From positions 496,001-560,000 of the forward strand of contig NZ_CP038810.1 of NCBI RefSeq assembly GCF_004797125.1: a stretch of DNA of 64,000 bases. Direction: 5' to 3'. Positions within the stretch are counted from its first letter, which is position 1. Every line of letters starts with the position of its first letter. This DNA is from Flavobacterium sangjuense (GTDB lineage: Bacteria > Bacteroidota > Bacteroidia > Flavobacteriales > Flavobacteriaceae). A model generated the notes under the pieces. That model was not told the DNA's origin, searched no databases, and saw only the letters and a list, made by a program, of their open reading frames with translations. The translations under genes were made by a program, and so were the position numbers. Shown here one piece after another: positions 44,490-53,923 of the stretch.

Positions 44490-47400
44490 CTACAAATTTA
44501 CTATTTCCAAAGTTTCTCCAATATAAACCAACGCTTTTTTAGTGACTTTAAAACCCATTTTTTCAATGGCGCTTTGGTAATTTTCTAACTGCAATTGGTA
44601 TTTGGTTTGGTGTGAACCTGTTTTATAATCCAATAAGTAGATTTCGTTTTGCTTATTAAGCACCATTCTGTCTGGCTTTACAAGATTTCCTTCTTTTTGG
44701 ATGATGGTTTTTTCGTTTAAGATTTTATGCTCGTTCGAGAAATACAATTGTAAATCCTGATGGTTTACAATTTCGCGAATGGTTTTTAAAACTTCCTCTT
44801 TTTGCGAAGAAACTATCAATCCGTTTTCGATGGCTTTGGTCAATGCCAAATCAATATCCTCTTTGGTTTTGATAAATGACAGGATTTCGTGCAGTATGTT
44901 TCCGTATTCAATGGCTTTTTGCTGTTTTGTATTCCACATCAAACTTTCACGTTGCGCAATTTTGATATTCTTCGGATTTAATGTTGCTGAAAGTTGCGGA
45001 ATTGTTTCGGTTTCGTCTTTTGCTTCTTTGGTTACCGATAATTTTTCGGCTTTGCCAAATTCATATTCCAATTTATTTTCATCAAAGCCTTTGTCTTCCA
45101 AAAATTTGATAAAAAACGTCGCCATATTATTTGGATATTCGCCCGAAGTTTTGCTTCTGCTTTGCATCCCGGAAATGACATGCAATTGTTCTTCGGCACG
45201 CGTCATTGCTACGTATAAAACATTGATATCATCTAATAATTCTTCCTGCTTTTTCTGATTGTAAATTAGTGCTGATTCCTCGCCGTAAGTGGAAACGTTG
45301 TTGTTTTTATCCACTAAAACTTTGGGCAGACCAACTTGTTCTTCATCGGCGTTAAGCCAAATCTTCTCTCTTGGTCCTTTGCTGTAATCTTCTTCGGCAA
45401 ACGGAAAAATAACGACCGGAAATTCCAAGCCTTTTGAAGTGTGAATGGTCATGATGCGCACAGCTTCTTTACCTTCGGGCGACGGAATGCTCAACTTCCC
45501 GGAATTAATATCCCAATACGACAGAAAATCTGAAATTCCGGCCTGCTTTTTTAAATCCTGTTCCAGAACAATATCTAAAAAATATTGAACGTAAGCATTT
45601 CGTTTTTCAATTGGGATAATTTTGGAAATGATGCTTTCTGTCGCTTCGTATAATGATTTTTTTCTGGTGTTTTTAAACGAAAAATGAATATCAAAACCAG
45701 CTAACCATTGCTCAAAATCGGCTTCGGTATTTTGTTCCATTCCAAGCGCAATAAAATCATGAACAGCCATTTTTGGTTGCCCGTTTTTAGCAATATAATA
45801 CAGAAAATTTGCTTTGGATTCGCGATCATTATTGTTTTTTAAATAATATAAAACATTAACGATGCACTGCACTTCGGAAGAAGAACCAATCAGCAAACTC
45901 TCCGAAGACAAAATCGGAATGCCTTGTTGCGTCAAATAATTGGCAATCGCAATTCCGTTGTCTTTTTTTCGGGTTAGAATGGCGATGTCTTTATAGCTAA
46001 ACCCGTTGGCTCTTACTTTTTGGATGGTGTTTAATGTTGCTAATAAATACAACTCTTCTTTTGCGGGATTTTCTTCTTCGCCATATTCTGATTTCGGAAC
46101 AAAAGAAATGTTGACATAACCGCCTTTTTTGGCATTTTCTTCCTGATGACTATGGTATTTGTATAAATCTTTATAATCTTCATGCGCAAACTCATCGGCT
46201 ATAAAACCAAAGAAATTGTTGTTGAAGTCAATCACTTCCGAATAACTCCTCCAATTCGTTTTTAATGGAAACAGTTCCTTTTCCGGGTTGTTAAACGGAT
46301 TTTTGTCTTTGCTTAATTCGATAAATTGCTCTGCTTTTCCGCCACGCCAACGATAAATGGATTGCTTTGGATCACCAACAATCAGCAAGCTTCCTCTTTC
46401 ACCTAATAAATCTTCGCTCGAAGTCGCATTATCTATCAGCGGAATCAGGTTTTGCCATTGCATTTCGGAAGTGTCCTGAAATTCATCTATGAAAAAATGT
46501 TTATACTTTTCGCCCAAACGCTCATAAATAAAAGGCGCGGGTTGATTTTGAATTTGCTCGTGAATCAATTTATTGAATTCCGTTATGGATAAAATTCCCT
46601 GCTCTTTTTGAATGTCAGTTAGTTTATTGCTCAACGTATTTAGCAAGGAAAGCGGCGTGATGTTTTTTAGGAATGCTTCGTAGAAATTCTTGGTTTCAAA
46701 TTTTTTATAAATCGATACCAAAATCTCGAGCAATTGCGGAATTATTGCTTCAATAATTTCTTTGTCGACAGCATTTTTATTGATGGCTATGTCTTCAAAT
46801 TGGTGAAAGGTTTTGTTTTTCGGATTGAATCTTTTTTCCTGAATGCTTAACAAATGATTCGGGAAAGTTTGTCGCGAAAACGAATTCAAATCGATGCCTT
46901 TGTTTTCAATCAGCAAGAGCATTTCTGTTGCCAATGCTACGGTTTCGGATTCTAATTGCTCACAAAGTTCTACGAGCTTATTTTTGATAACAATAAAATC
47001 TTCAATTTTCTTTTTATCAAAATGTCCAATTTCCTCGCGATTGTTTTCGTTTAAAATCAATTTCCCGGTTTCCATAATTTCACGTGAAATGTCCCAGGAT
47101 TTATCATCATCTGTTTTCTCCATGGTGAAATCAACTAACAATTTTGTCAATTCGGCATCATTTCCAGCTTCAGCAATAATGGCATCAACGGCTTCGGTCA
47201 ACAAACTTTCGGTATCCAACGAAACTTCAAAAGTGATTGGCAAACCCAAATCGTGAGCAAAAGAGCGAATAACTTTGTGGGTGAATTTATCAATGGTCGA
47301 AATGTCAAAAGCGGCGTAATTATGAATTAAGTTTTTGATAATGCCTTTGGCTTTTTCGGTAATCGCATTCAAACTCAAACCTGTATCTGAACTAATAACC

Positions 47401-47636
47401 TGCATCAATTGCAATGCTTTTTCGGATGGATTTTCTTTGCTGAATTCGGAAAGATTTTCCAAAACACGGCTTTTCATTTCGTGCACCGCTTTGTTGGTAA
47501 ACGTAATGGCTAGTATGTTGCGATAAGCATCAGGCCTTTTGGACAGCAGAATAATTTTCAGATATTCCTTTACCAAAGTATAGGTTTTACCCGAACCTGC
47601 CGATGCGTCGTATATGGAAAAAGCTGGTTTTTGCAT
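44490..47636 (-). CDS. addA: AddA-like UvrD helicase-nuclease
   Basis: 1048 residues: Walker A in DASAGSGKTYTLVKEYL, ITFTNKAVHEMK, Walker B FIDEFQDTSEMQW, VGDPKQSIYRWRGG, superfamily-1 motifs EFPVVIFPFAEEDY and VAMTRAEEQL, and a C-terminal PD-(D/E)XK nuclease (LHEILSFIK, DRMVLNKQNEIYLLDYKTGS). Works with AddB at double-strand ends. The start codon overlaps the stop of the acetyltransferase gene (TAATG). Confidence 0.94.
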   Translation of the reverse strand: MQKPAFSIYDASAGSGKTYTLVKEYLKIILLSKRPDAYRNILAITFTNKAVHEMKSRVLENLSEFSKENPSEKALQLMQVISSDTGLSLNAITEKAKGIIKNLIHNYAAFDISTIDKFTHKVIRSFAHDLGLPITFEVSLDTESLLTEAVDAIIAEAGNDAELTKLLVDFTMEKTDDDKSWDISREIMETGKLILNENNREEIGHFDKKKIEDFIVIKNKLVELCEQLESETVALATEMLLLIENKGIDLNSFSRQTFPNHLLSIQEKRFNPKNKTFHQFEDIAINKNAVDKEIIEAIIPQLLEILVSIYKKFETKNFYEAFLKNITPLSLLNTLSNKLTDIQKEQGILSITEFNKLIHEQIQNQPAPFIYERLGEKYKHFFIDEFQDTSEMQWQNLIPLIDNATSSEDLLGERGSLLIVGDPKQSIYRWRGGKAEQFIELSKDKNPFNNPEKELFPLKTNWRSYSEVIDFNNNFFGFIADEFAHEDYKDLYKYHSHQEENAKKGGYVNISFVPKSEYGEEENPAKEELYLLATLNTIQKVRANGFSYKDIAILTRKKDNGIAIANYLTQQGIPILSSESLLIGSSSEVQCIVNVLYYLKNNNDRESKANFLYYIAKNGQPKMAVHDFIALGMEQNTEADFEQWLAGFDIHFSFKNTRKKSLYEATESIISKIIPIEKRNAYVQYFLDIVLEQDLKKQAGISDFLSYWDINSGKLSIPSPEGKEAVRIMTIHTSKGLEFPVVIFPFAEEDYSKGPREKIWLNADEEQVGLPKVLVDKNNNVSTYGEESALIYNQKKQEELLDDINVLYVAMTRAEEQLHVISGMQSRSKTSGEYPNNMATFFIKFLEDKGFDENKLEYEFGKAEKLSVTKEAKDETETIPQLSATLNPKNIKIAQRESLMWNTKQQKAIEYGNILHEILSFIKTKEDIDLALTKAIENGLIVSSQKEEVLKTIREIVNHQDLQLYFSNEHKILNEKTIIQKEGNLVKPDRMVLNKQNEIYLLDYKTGSHQTKYQLQLENYQSAIEKMGFKVTKKALVYIGETLEIVNL

Positions 47637-48157
47637 TAGTTTTTAGTAATCAGATAAACAAAATTCAACTTGCTGGGTTCGCCGTAATACTCGACTTGAT
47701 ATTCGTCCACTTTGACAGCACCTATTTTTCCGATGGCTTTTTGAGAACGAATATTAAATGCTCCAATATGGAAATAGACTTTATCCACAAACTGAAACGC
47801 ATAATCAAGCATTAGTTTTTTCAACGCTTTGTTATAACCAGTGCCCCAAAATTTTGTTCCAATAAAAGTATAGCCAATCAAAACCGAACTGTCGTTTTCG
47901 TTATAATCATAATATCGGCTACACCCAACGGTTTCATTGGTCGCAGCGTCAACAATTAGAAAAGCCCCTTTTGATTCTATTGCTCCTTTAAAATAATTGG
48001 TGAAATCTTCTAATTTATATCGGTTCGGATTTGGATGCTGTTCCCATACTAACGGATCAGAACCTACATTGTATAATTTTTCAAAATCAGATTCTTTGAG
48101 TGGAGCTAATTTTATCAGGTCATCCTGAAGAAACTTTGGCTGTAAATCAAACTGCAT
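47636..48157 (-). CDS. GNAT-family N-acetyltransferase
   Basis: 173 residues, RimJ/RimL-like: LAPLKESDFEKLYNVGSDP, VGCSRYYDYNENDSSVLIGY, and the acetyl-CoA site in GTKFWGTGYNKALKKLMLD. The substrate is unknown. Translationally coupled to the AddA gene by TAATG overlap. Confidence 0.9.
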   Translation of the reverse strand: MQFDLQPKFLQDDLIKLAPLKESDFEKLYNVGSDPLVWEQHPNPNRYKLEDFTNYFKGAIESKGAFLIVDAATNETVGCSRYYDYNENDSSVLIGYTFIGTKFWGTGYNKALKKLMLDYAFQFVDKVYFHIGAFNIRSQKAIGKIGAVKVDEYQVEYYGEPSKLNFVYLITKN

Positions 48158-48255
48158 TATAGCTCTATATTAAATATTTATTAAGGCACTTCCTTTTCCG
48201 AAGTTAAATGTATAAATTTGAATTCATTTTAATACTAACTTAATTTAAAAATATC

Positions 48256-48864
48256 ATGGCTTTCGAATTACCGCAGTTACCTTATGCATATGATGCATTA
48301 GAACCACATATTGATGCCAGAACGATGGAAATTCATCATTCAAAACATCACAATGCATATACGACCAATCTAAATGCTGCTGTTACAGGTACCGATTTAG
48401 AAGGAAAAACAATAGAAAATATTTTGATAAATTTGGATATGAAAAATGCTGCTGTTAGAAATAATGGTGGTGGATTTTATAATCACAATTTGTTTTGGAG
48501 AGTAATGTCGCCAACCGGTGGCGGAAAACCTTCGGGAGATTTAGCAGACGCCATCGATGCTGCATTTGGCTCGTTTGACGAATTTAAAGCGCAATTTTCA
48601 AAAGCCGGTGCCACACGTTTTGGTTCAGGTTGGGCTTGGCTTTGTGTTCACAAAGGCGGAAAAGTTGAAGTTTGTTCAACGCCTAATCAGGACAATCCGT
48701 TAATGCCGGAAGTTGGTTGTAGCGGTTTTCCAATTCTTGGAATGGATGTCTGGGAACATGCTTATTATTTAAACTATCAAAATCGTCGACCGGATTATAT
48801 TGAAGCATTTTTTAATGTAATTAACTGGACAGAAGTAGCAAGATTATACGCTATAGAAAAATAA
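48256..48864 (+). CDS. sodB: superoxide dismutase (Fe/Mn)
   Basis: 202 residues. Metal ligands are in [16 protein letters not shown] (His), NHNLFWRVM (His), and [18 protein letters not shown] (Asp, His). A TAAATTTG box at 48213-48220 is the likely -7 element. Whether it uses Fe, Mn or both cannot be told from sequence by eye. Confidence 0.95.
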   Translation: MAFELPQLPYAYDALEPHIDARTMEIHHSKHHNAYTTNLNAAVTGTDLEGKTIENILINLDMKNAAVRNNGGGFYNHNLFWRVMSPTGGGKPSGDLADAIDAAFGSFDEFKAQFSKAGATRFGSGWAWLCVHKGGKVEVCSTPNQDNPLMPEVGCSGFPILGMDVWEHAYYLNYQNRRPDYIEAFFNVINWTEVARLYAIEK

Positions 48865-48885
48865 AATTTACTTTTTTAAACTCCC

Positions 48886-48917
48886 AAAACCGATTGTGAA
48901 AGCAGTCGGTTTTTTTA
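48886..48917 (+). terminator. sodB terminator
   Basis: Arms AACCGATTG / CAGTCGGTT around tgaaag, then a T run; similar in sequence to the lepA terminator. Confidence 0.85.
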
Positions 48918-48929
48918 TTTGGGACAAGT

Positions 48930-49012
48930 ATAAAAAATAAACAGGCGGAATTTCTTCCACCTGTTTGCCCCAAATCTACCATAACTTACTTAACCTACTA
49001 AATACTATGGTA
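48930..49012 (-). ncRNA. putative small RNA, tandem copy 2
   Basis: Read on the minus strand: -7 box TAGCTTTG (49016-49023), predicted 5' end UACCAUAG near 49012, a hairpin TACCATA/TATGGTA with loop containing TTAGTAGGTTAAGT, then ATTTGGGGCAAA and a terminator AACAGGTGGAA-GAAA-TTCCGCCTGTT with a T run. It is about 82 nt and is nearly the same as copy 1 in loops and linker, while the terminator stem differs. No reading frame. It lies downstream of purF, but with its own -7 box. Confidence 0.6.
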
Positions 49013-49130
49013 AAGCAAAGCTAATAACTAGATTTAAATAAATGTGATTTTTGTTAAAATATATTGGGATGATAGGCAAATGAGAGGTTAAATACCTTTT
49101 TTTTAATGATTTTCAGACAATTATAAAAAT

Positions 49131-49204
49131 AAAAAAGGTGAAAATTTCTTTTCACCCTTTTTGCCCCAAATCTACCATAAACTTAACCTACTAATGCTAT
49201 GGTA
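49131..49204 (-). ncRNA. putative small RNA, tandem copy 1
   Basis: Predicted 74-nt RNA on the minus strand: 5' UACCAUAG, hairpin TACCATA/TATGGTA (49172-49179 with 49198-49205), loop with TTAGTAGGTTAAGT, linker ATTTGGGGCAAA, terminator stem GGTGAAAA-GAAA-TTTTCACC and T run. The paired terminator bases differ from copy 2, but pairing and the GAAA loop are kept. A TTG ... TATATTTG promoter precedes it. Confidence 0.6.
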
Positions 49205-49207
49205 GAC

Positions 49208-49239
49208 CAAATATAAAGTGATTATAAATGTTAAAACAA
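49208..49239 (-). promoter_or_regulatory. promoter for small RNA copy 1
   Basis: TTG, a 21-nt spacer and TATATTTG on the minus strand; the -7 box places the start at the first base of the UACCAUAG hairpin. The spacer is slightly long. Confidence 0.5.
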
Positions 49240-49293
49240 AAAATATAGATGAAATGCACCAATAATCGTTTAAGTTCAGAAAATGTTAAAATT

Positions 49294-51192
49294 TTAGTAA
49301 GCACGAGCATTTTTTCCCTCGTAAAAATTCATAAATGCCTTATTAGCAACACGGTTACCTCCAGGAGTTGGATACTCGCCTGTGAAGTACCAATCACCTA
49401 GGTTTTTTGGGCAGGCAAGATGTAAATTTTCTACCGTTTGGAAAATGATTTTTACTTCTGCATTTATATCTTCAGAAGTCAATAATTGCGCTATTTTATC
49501 TGAGATTTCCTTATCTGTAAAAGGCTTGTAGATTTCAGTTACATAATTAATAACATCGTTATCTTTATAATTAGCCTGTGCTTTGCATTTGGCATAAACT
49601 TCATCCACTATATGATATAAATTGCGTTCTTTCAATAAGGCTAATGTCGCCTGAAAAGCAACTAATCCTTCCAATCTTGCCATATCGATACCATAACAAT
49701 CCGGAAAACGAATTTGTGGTGCCGATGAAACTACAACAATTCTTTTTGGATGTAGTCTGTCCATCATTTTGATAATTGACATTTTCAAGGTTGTTCCCCG
49801 AACGATACTATCATCAATAATGACCAAATTATCGGTTGGCTGAATAACACCATAGGTAACATCATAAACGTGTGCGACCAAATCATCCCTACTGCTGTCT
49901 TCTGTAATGAATGTTCTTAGCTTGGCATCTTTTATCGCAATTTTTTCGGTTCTGATTTTTACCGAAAGGATTTGTTCCAATTTTTCTTTGGTTAATGTTT
50001 TTCTGTTATCCAAAATGAACTGATTCTTTCTTTGATTCAGAAAATCATTCGCCGCTTCCACCATTCCGTAAAACGAAGTTTCTGCGGTATTTGGAATATA
50101 AGAGAAAACGGTGTTGTCGGTATCATTTTCAATTGCATCCAAAACTGCAGGAAGAATTAATTTACCCAATTCTTTTCGTTCCTGATAAATTTCGGCATCA
50201 CTTCCGCGGGAAAAATAAATACGCTCAAAAGAACAGGCTTTCTTTATTGTTGGTTCAATAATTTCTTCTTCGCTTATGAATCCGTTTTTCTTGATGATTA
50301 GAGCATGTCCCGGTTGCAACTCCTGTACTTTTTCAAAAGGAACATTAAAAACCGTTTGAATTACCGGTCTTTCAGAAGCCACAACGGCAATCTCATCATC
50401 CTGATAAAAATATGCCGGGCGAATTCCCGCAGGATCACGGAAAACAAATGCATCGCCATGACCTAAAAGTCCGGCCATCGCATAACCGCCATCCCAACCT
50501 TTAGAAGCGCGTTTTAAAATTTTAGTAATGTCTAATTTCTCAGCAATAACCGGAGATGCTTCTCTTTTAGATAAACCGTTGTTTTTACATTCCTGATACA
50601 AATCGGTAACGGCATCATCCAGAAAATGACCTATTTTTTCCATTACGGTAACGGTATCTGTCATTTCTTTTGGATGTTGTCCCAATTCTACCAAACTATT
50701 AAAAAGCTCGGTAACATTAGTCATATTAAAGTTTCCTGCCAAAATCAGGTTACGATGCATCCAGTTATTTTGACGCAAAAATGGATGAACACTTTCTATG
50801 CTGTTTTTACCAAAGGTTCCGTAACGAACGTGTCCCAAAAACAATTCACCGATGTACGGGATATTTTCTTTCTGCAACGCCACATTATCCTGATATTCCG
50901 GGTGCGATGTCAATTCTTCATTTATTCTTTCATTGATTTGAGCAAAAACATCCTGAATCGCCTGCGCTTTGTTAGAGCGAACCCGGCTTATGTATCTTTC
51001 GCCGGGATCAACATCTAATTTTATTGAGGCAAATCCTGCTCCGTCCTGACCCCGGTTGTGCTGCTTTTCCATTAGCAAATACATTTTTTGTATGCCATAG
51101 AAAGCGGTGCCGTATTTTTCTTTGTAGAATTCTAACGGCTTTTTTAATCGTAAAAGTGCAATTCCACATTCGTGTTTTAATGCGTCGCTCAT
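49294..51192 (-). CDS. purF: amidophosphoribosyltransferase
   Basis: 632 residues; the Ntn cysteine is Cys9 in LKHECGIALLRL, so a short propeptide is removed. The glutaminase region includes EKQHNRGQDGAGFAS and FLGHVRYGTFG; the PRPP loop is VIIDDSIVRGTTLKMS. First step of de novo purine synthesis. The length is greater than the E. coli enzyme but typical of this group. In the same-strand run purN-rnhA-pfkB-purF. Confidence 0.93.
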   Translation of the reverse strand: MSDALKHECGIALLRLKKPLEFYKEKYGTAFYGIQKMYLLMEKQHNRGQDGAGFASIKLDVDPGERYISRVRSNKAQAIQDVFAQINERINEELTSHPEYQDNVALQKENIPYIGELFLGHVRYGTFGKNSIESVHPFLRQNNWMHRNLILAGNFNMTNVTELFNSLVELGQHPKEMTDTVTVMEKIGHFLDDAVTDLYQECKNNGLSKREASPVIAEKLDITKILKRASKGWDGGYAMAGLLGHGDAFVFRDPAGIRPAYFYQDDEIAVVASERPVIQTVFNVPFEKVQELQPGHALIIKKNGFISEEEIIEPTIKKACSFERIYFSRGSDAEIYQERKELGKLILPAVLDAIENDTDNTVFSYIPNTAETSFYGMVEAANDFLNQRKNQFILDNRKTLTKEKLEQILSVKIRTEKIAIKDAKLRTFITEDSSRDDLVAHVYDVTYGVIQPTDNLVIIDDSIVRGTTLKMSIIKMMDRLHPKRIVVVSSAPQIRFPDCYGIDMARLEGLVAFQATLALLKERNLYHIVDEVYAKCKAQANYKDNDVINYVTEIYKPFTDKEISDKIAQLLTSEDINAEVKIIFQTVENLHLACPKNLGDWYFTGEYPTPGGNRVANKAFMNFYEGKNARAY

Positions 51193-51236
51193 TGTAGTTG
51201 TTGTGTTGTAAGTGGTTTAATCTTTTGTTATTGTAA

Positions 51237-51264
51237 ATAAAAATGCCCCGAAATTTCGAGGCAT
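51237..51264 (-). terminator. terminator between the pfkB-family kinase and purF
   Basis: ATGCCTCGAAA-TTTCGGGGCAT on the minus strand (11-bp arms with one wobble), followed by TTTTTATTTA. Confidence 0.78.
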
Positions 51265-51268
51265 AAAT

Positions 51269-52195
51269 TTATGATAATTCTATTTCAAATTGTGTTAACG
51301 CTTTGAATTGTTTTAGTCGCTCGTTAACTTCGTGTTTTGTCAAACTCAACATTCTTTCAGTTCCGAATTTCTCAACGCAGAACGAAGCCAAGTTTGAACC
51401 TTGTATGATTGCCGTTTTCATGGTATCGAATGAAATGTCTCCTTGTTGCGTAATGAATCCTGCAAATCCACCTGCGAAAGTATCACCGGCGCCTGTTGGA
51501 TCAAAAACATCTGCTAAAGGCAAAGCCGGAGCAAAGAAGATTTCATGGTCATGGAAAATCAACGCACCGTGTTCTCCTTTTTTAATCACTACATATTTTG
51601 GCCCCATAGTGTGAATTTTTTTTGCCGCTTTCACCAATGAATATTCTCCCGACAATTGACGCGCTTCTTCATCGTTGATTGTAATTACATCAACACGTTT
51701 GATTACATCTAATAATTCAGGTAAAGCACAATCCATCCAGAAGTTCATTGTATCCAATACAACTAGTTTTGGTTTTTGTGTCATTTGGTTCAAAACGCCG
51801 GTTTGTACAATTGGATGTAAGTTCCCTAACATCACAACATCAGCATCTTTAAAATTTTCAGGAACAATCGGATTGAAATCTGCTAACACATTTAATTCTG
51901 TAGCCAATGTATCTCTCGAGTTCATATCGTTATGATAACGACCGCTCCAAAAGAAAGTTTTTCCGCCCTTAACAACTTCTAATCCTGAAATATCAATGTT
52001 TCTTGACGTTAATAAATCTAAATATTCTTGTGGAAAATCATCCCCAACAACCGAAACAATAGCTGACTGAAGTTTAAAATGAGAAGCTGAAAGTCCGATA
52101 AACGTTCCTGCTCCACCTAAAATTTTATCTGTTTTTCCAAAAGGCGTTTCGATAGCGTCAAAAGCAACTGTTCCTACTATTAAAAGTTTGTTCAT
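51269..52195 (-). CDS. PfkB-family carbohydrate/nucleoside kinase
   Basis: 308 residues with LGGAGTFIGLSASHF near the start and the PfkB signature DPTGAGDTFAGGFAGF (catalytic Asp). The neighbourhood of purF and purN suggests a nucleoside or sugar substrate, but this cannot be read from the sequence. Confidence 0.92.
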   Translation of the reverse strand: MNKLLIVGTVAFDAIETPFGKTDKILGGAGTFIGLSASHFKLQSAIVSVVGDDFPQEYLDLLTSRNIDISGLEVVKGGKTFFWSGRYHNDMNSRDTLATELNVLADFNPIVPENFKDADVVMLGNLHPIVQTGVLNQMTQKPKLVVLDTMNFWMDCALPELLDVIKRVDVITINDEEARQLSGEYSLVKAAKKIHTMGPKYVVIKKGEHGALIFHDHEIFFAPALPLADVFDPTGAGDTFAGGFAGFITQQGDISFDTMKTAIIQGSNLASFCVEKFGTERMLSLTKHEVNERLKQFKALTQFEIELS

Positions 52196-52200
52196 TAAAT

Positions 52201-52288
52201 TGTCATTGCGAGATTTCGAAGTAATCTCAAATTAAAGGCGCAAAGATAAACTTTAGTTTCAGAGTTACAAAGTTTCAAAGCCGCAAAG
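52201..52288. repeat. interspersed repeat upstream of the pfkB-family gene
   Basis: TGTCATTGCGAGATTTCGAAGTAATCTC (52201-52228) is a degenerate copy of the widespread TCATTGCGAGGAACGAAGCAATC repeat. It is followed by GGCGCAAAGATAAAC and CAAAGCCGCAAAG, related to the 44443 repeat. Confidence 0.55.
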
Positions 52289-52291
52289 TTT

Positions 52292-52771
52292 TTACAACAA
52301 CTTTTGCTCTTCCTTTTCATAAAAAGTATCGACAGATAAATTGGGTAAACCTGAAGCCATTACGGCCAATTCATCACAACGCTCGTTTTGCGGATGATTG
52401 TTATGTCCTTTAATCCATTTAAAATCGACTTGATGCTGACGGTAAATTTTTAGAAAACGCATCCATAAGTCAGGATTCTTTTTGTCTTTGAACCCTTTTT
52501 TCTCCCAGCCAAAAACCCATTTTTTCTCTACAGCATCAACCACATATTTCGAATCGGAAATAACCAAGACTTTCATGTTGGGTTTTGTTATTTTTTCCAA
52601 GCCAACGATTACGGCAAGTAATTCCATTCGGTTATTTGTCGTATACCGAAAACCTTCGTAAAATTCTTTTTTATAAGTTGTCCCGACCAATTCCATCACA
52701 ACGCCATAACCTCCGTTTCCGGGATTCCCTTTGGCTGCGCCGTCTGTGTATATGTGGACTTGGTGTGACAA
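52292..52771 (-). CDS. rnhA: ribonuclease HI
   Basis: 159 residues with the four acidic catalytic residues in IYTDGAAKGNPGNGG (Asp), NRMELLAVIVGL (Glu), ISDSKYVVDAV (Asp) and NERCDELAVMA (Asp). Cleaves RNA in RNA-DNA hybrids. Abuts purN (stop of purN at 52772). Confidence 0.95.
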   Translation of the reverse strand: MSHQVHIYTDGAAKGNPGNGGYGVVMELVGTTYKKEFYEGFRYTTNNRMELLAVIVGLEKITKPNMKVLVISDSKYVVDAVEKKWVFGWEKKGFKDKKNPDLWMRFLKIYRQHQVDFKWIKGHNNHPQNERCDELAVMASGLPNLSVDTFYEKEEQKLL

Positions 52772-53335
52772 TTATTTAGTTAAAAGTTTTTCAATAATTT
52801 CCGGGAAATGCTTGTGTTCTAATTCGTGAATTTTGTTGGCTATTTCATCTGCAGAAGCGCAATCTTCGATGTTTATCTTTTGCTGAAAAATGAATTCGCC
52901 TTCATCATAATGTTCGTTGACATAATGAATGGTGATTCCGGTTTCTTTTTCTTTATTATCCAAAACGGTTTGATGCACTTTCATACCATACATTCCTTTT
53001 CCACCATATTTTGGCAACAATGCCGGATGAATATTGATAATTTTATTTGGATAAGCTGCCACAATTTCTTCGGGCATTTTCCAAAGAAAACCTGCCAGCA
53101 CAATCAAGTCGGGTTTGATTCCTATAATTTTATCCAAAACAAATCCTTCTGAAAGTTCTTCTCTATTGAAGATAAGTGTTGGGACATTATGCTTTTTTGC
53201 TTTGTCTAAAACTTTGGCATGTGGATTGTTAGTGAAGACGCCGACTACGATAATATCATGGTGGTTTTTGAAGTATTGAATAATATTTTCCACATTGGAA
53301 CCAGTGCCTGAAGCAAAAAGCAAAATCTTTCTCAT
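52772..53335 (-). CDS. purN: phosphoribosylglycinamide formyltransferase
   Basis: 187 residues: FASGTGSNVENII at the start, LVLAGFLWKMP, the catalytic NIHPALLPKYGGKGMYG segment (Asn, His) and HYVNEHYDEGEFIFQ (Asp). Third step of purine synthesis, using 10-formyl-THF. It lies upstream of rnhA, and purF is two genes further on. Confidence 0.95.
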   Translation of the reverse strand: MRKILLFASGTGSNVENIIQYFKNHHDIIVVGVFTNNPHAKVLDKAKKHNVPTLIFNREELSEGFVLDKIIGIKPDLIVLAGFLWKMPEEIVAAYPNKIINIHPALLPKYGGKGMYGMKVHQTVLDNKEKETGITIHYVNEHYDEGEFIFQQKINIEDCASADEIANKIHELEHKHFPEIIEKLLTK

Positions 53336-53449
53336 TTGAAAATAAAATTACAGCACAAAAAAAAGAATAAATACTCGAATTAAAACCATGATATGACAAG
53401 ATAATGAAATAAATTTTTTATTTTCGTGGTACATTTACTAACAAAAATG

Positions 53450-53478
53450 TTGTTTTAAGATAAAGTTTTTTATTTTTG
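53450..53478 (+). promoter_or_regulatory. housekeeping promoter for acpP
   Basis: TTG (53450-53452), an 18-nt spacer and TATTTTTG (53471-53478), a full Bacteroidetes consensus. Expected start near 53482, about 27 nt before the ATG. Confidence 0.75.
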
Positions 53479-53508
53479 CCAACAAATTAAAAATTAAAAT
53501 TAGAAATT

Positions 53509-53745
53509 ATGTCAGACATTGCATCAAGAGTTAAAGCGATTATTGTAGACAAATTAGGCGTTGATGAAAACGAAGTTGTAACAGAAGCTAGCTTCACAAA
53601 TGATTTAGGAGCTGATTCATTAGACACTGTTGAATTGATTATGGAGTTCGAAAAAGAATTTGATATTCAGATTCCAGACGACCAAGCTGAAAACATTGCT
53701 ACTGTAGGTCAAGCCATTTCTTACATCGAAGAAGCAAAAAAATAA
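53509..53745 (+). CDS. acpP: acyl carrier protein
   Basis: 78 residues with the phosphopantetheine serine in [16 protein letters not shown] and an acidic C-terminal half. Carries acyl chains for fatty-acid synthesis. Followed by a terminator and then fabF, rnc; this order is widespread. Confidence 0.97.
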   Translation: MSDIASRVKAIIVDKLGVDENEVVTEASFTNDLGADSLDTVELIMEFEKEFDIQIPDDQAENIATVGQAISYIEEAKK

Positions 53746-53753
53746 TAATTACT

Positions 53754-53796
53754 AATCCGTGAGACTTGAACTAGTTTCACGGATTTTTATTATTTT
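53754..53796 (+). terminator. acpP terminator
   Basis: ATCCGTGAGAC / GTTTCACGGAT hairpin, then a T-rich run. It uncouples abundant acpP mRNA from fabF. Confidence 0.82.
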
Positions 53797-53866
53797 TACT
53801 GAAAAGAGTAAAACTGATTGACATCCAATCTCAAAAATATTGAAATACCCTTGTCTCTTTAATGAT

Positions 53867-53874
53867 TATATTTG
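53867..53874 (+). promoter_or_regulatory. -7 box TATATTTG for fabF
   Basis: Perfect -7 element about 50 nt before the fabF ATG and after the acpP terminator. The -33 element is not obvious. Confidence 0.4.
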
Positions 53875-53923
53875 AAGAAAACATGGGTATTATTTGTTTA
53901 AATACAATTGTAAAAAATAAATT

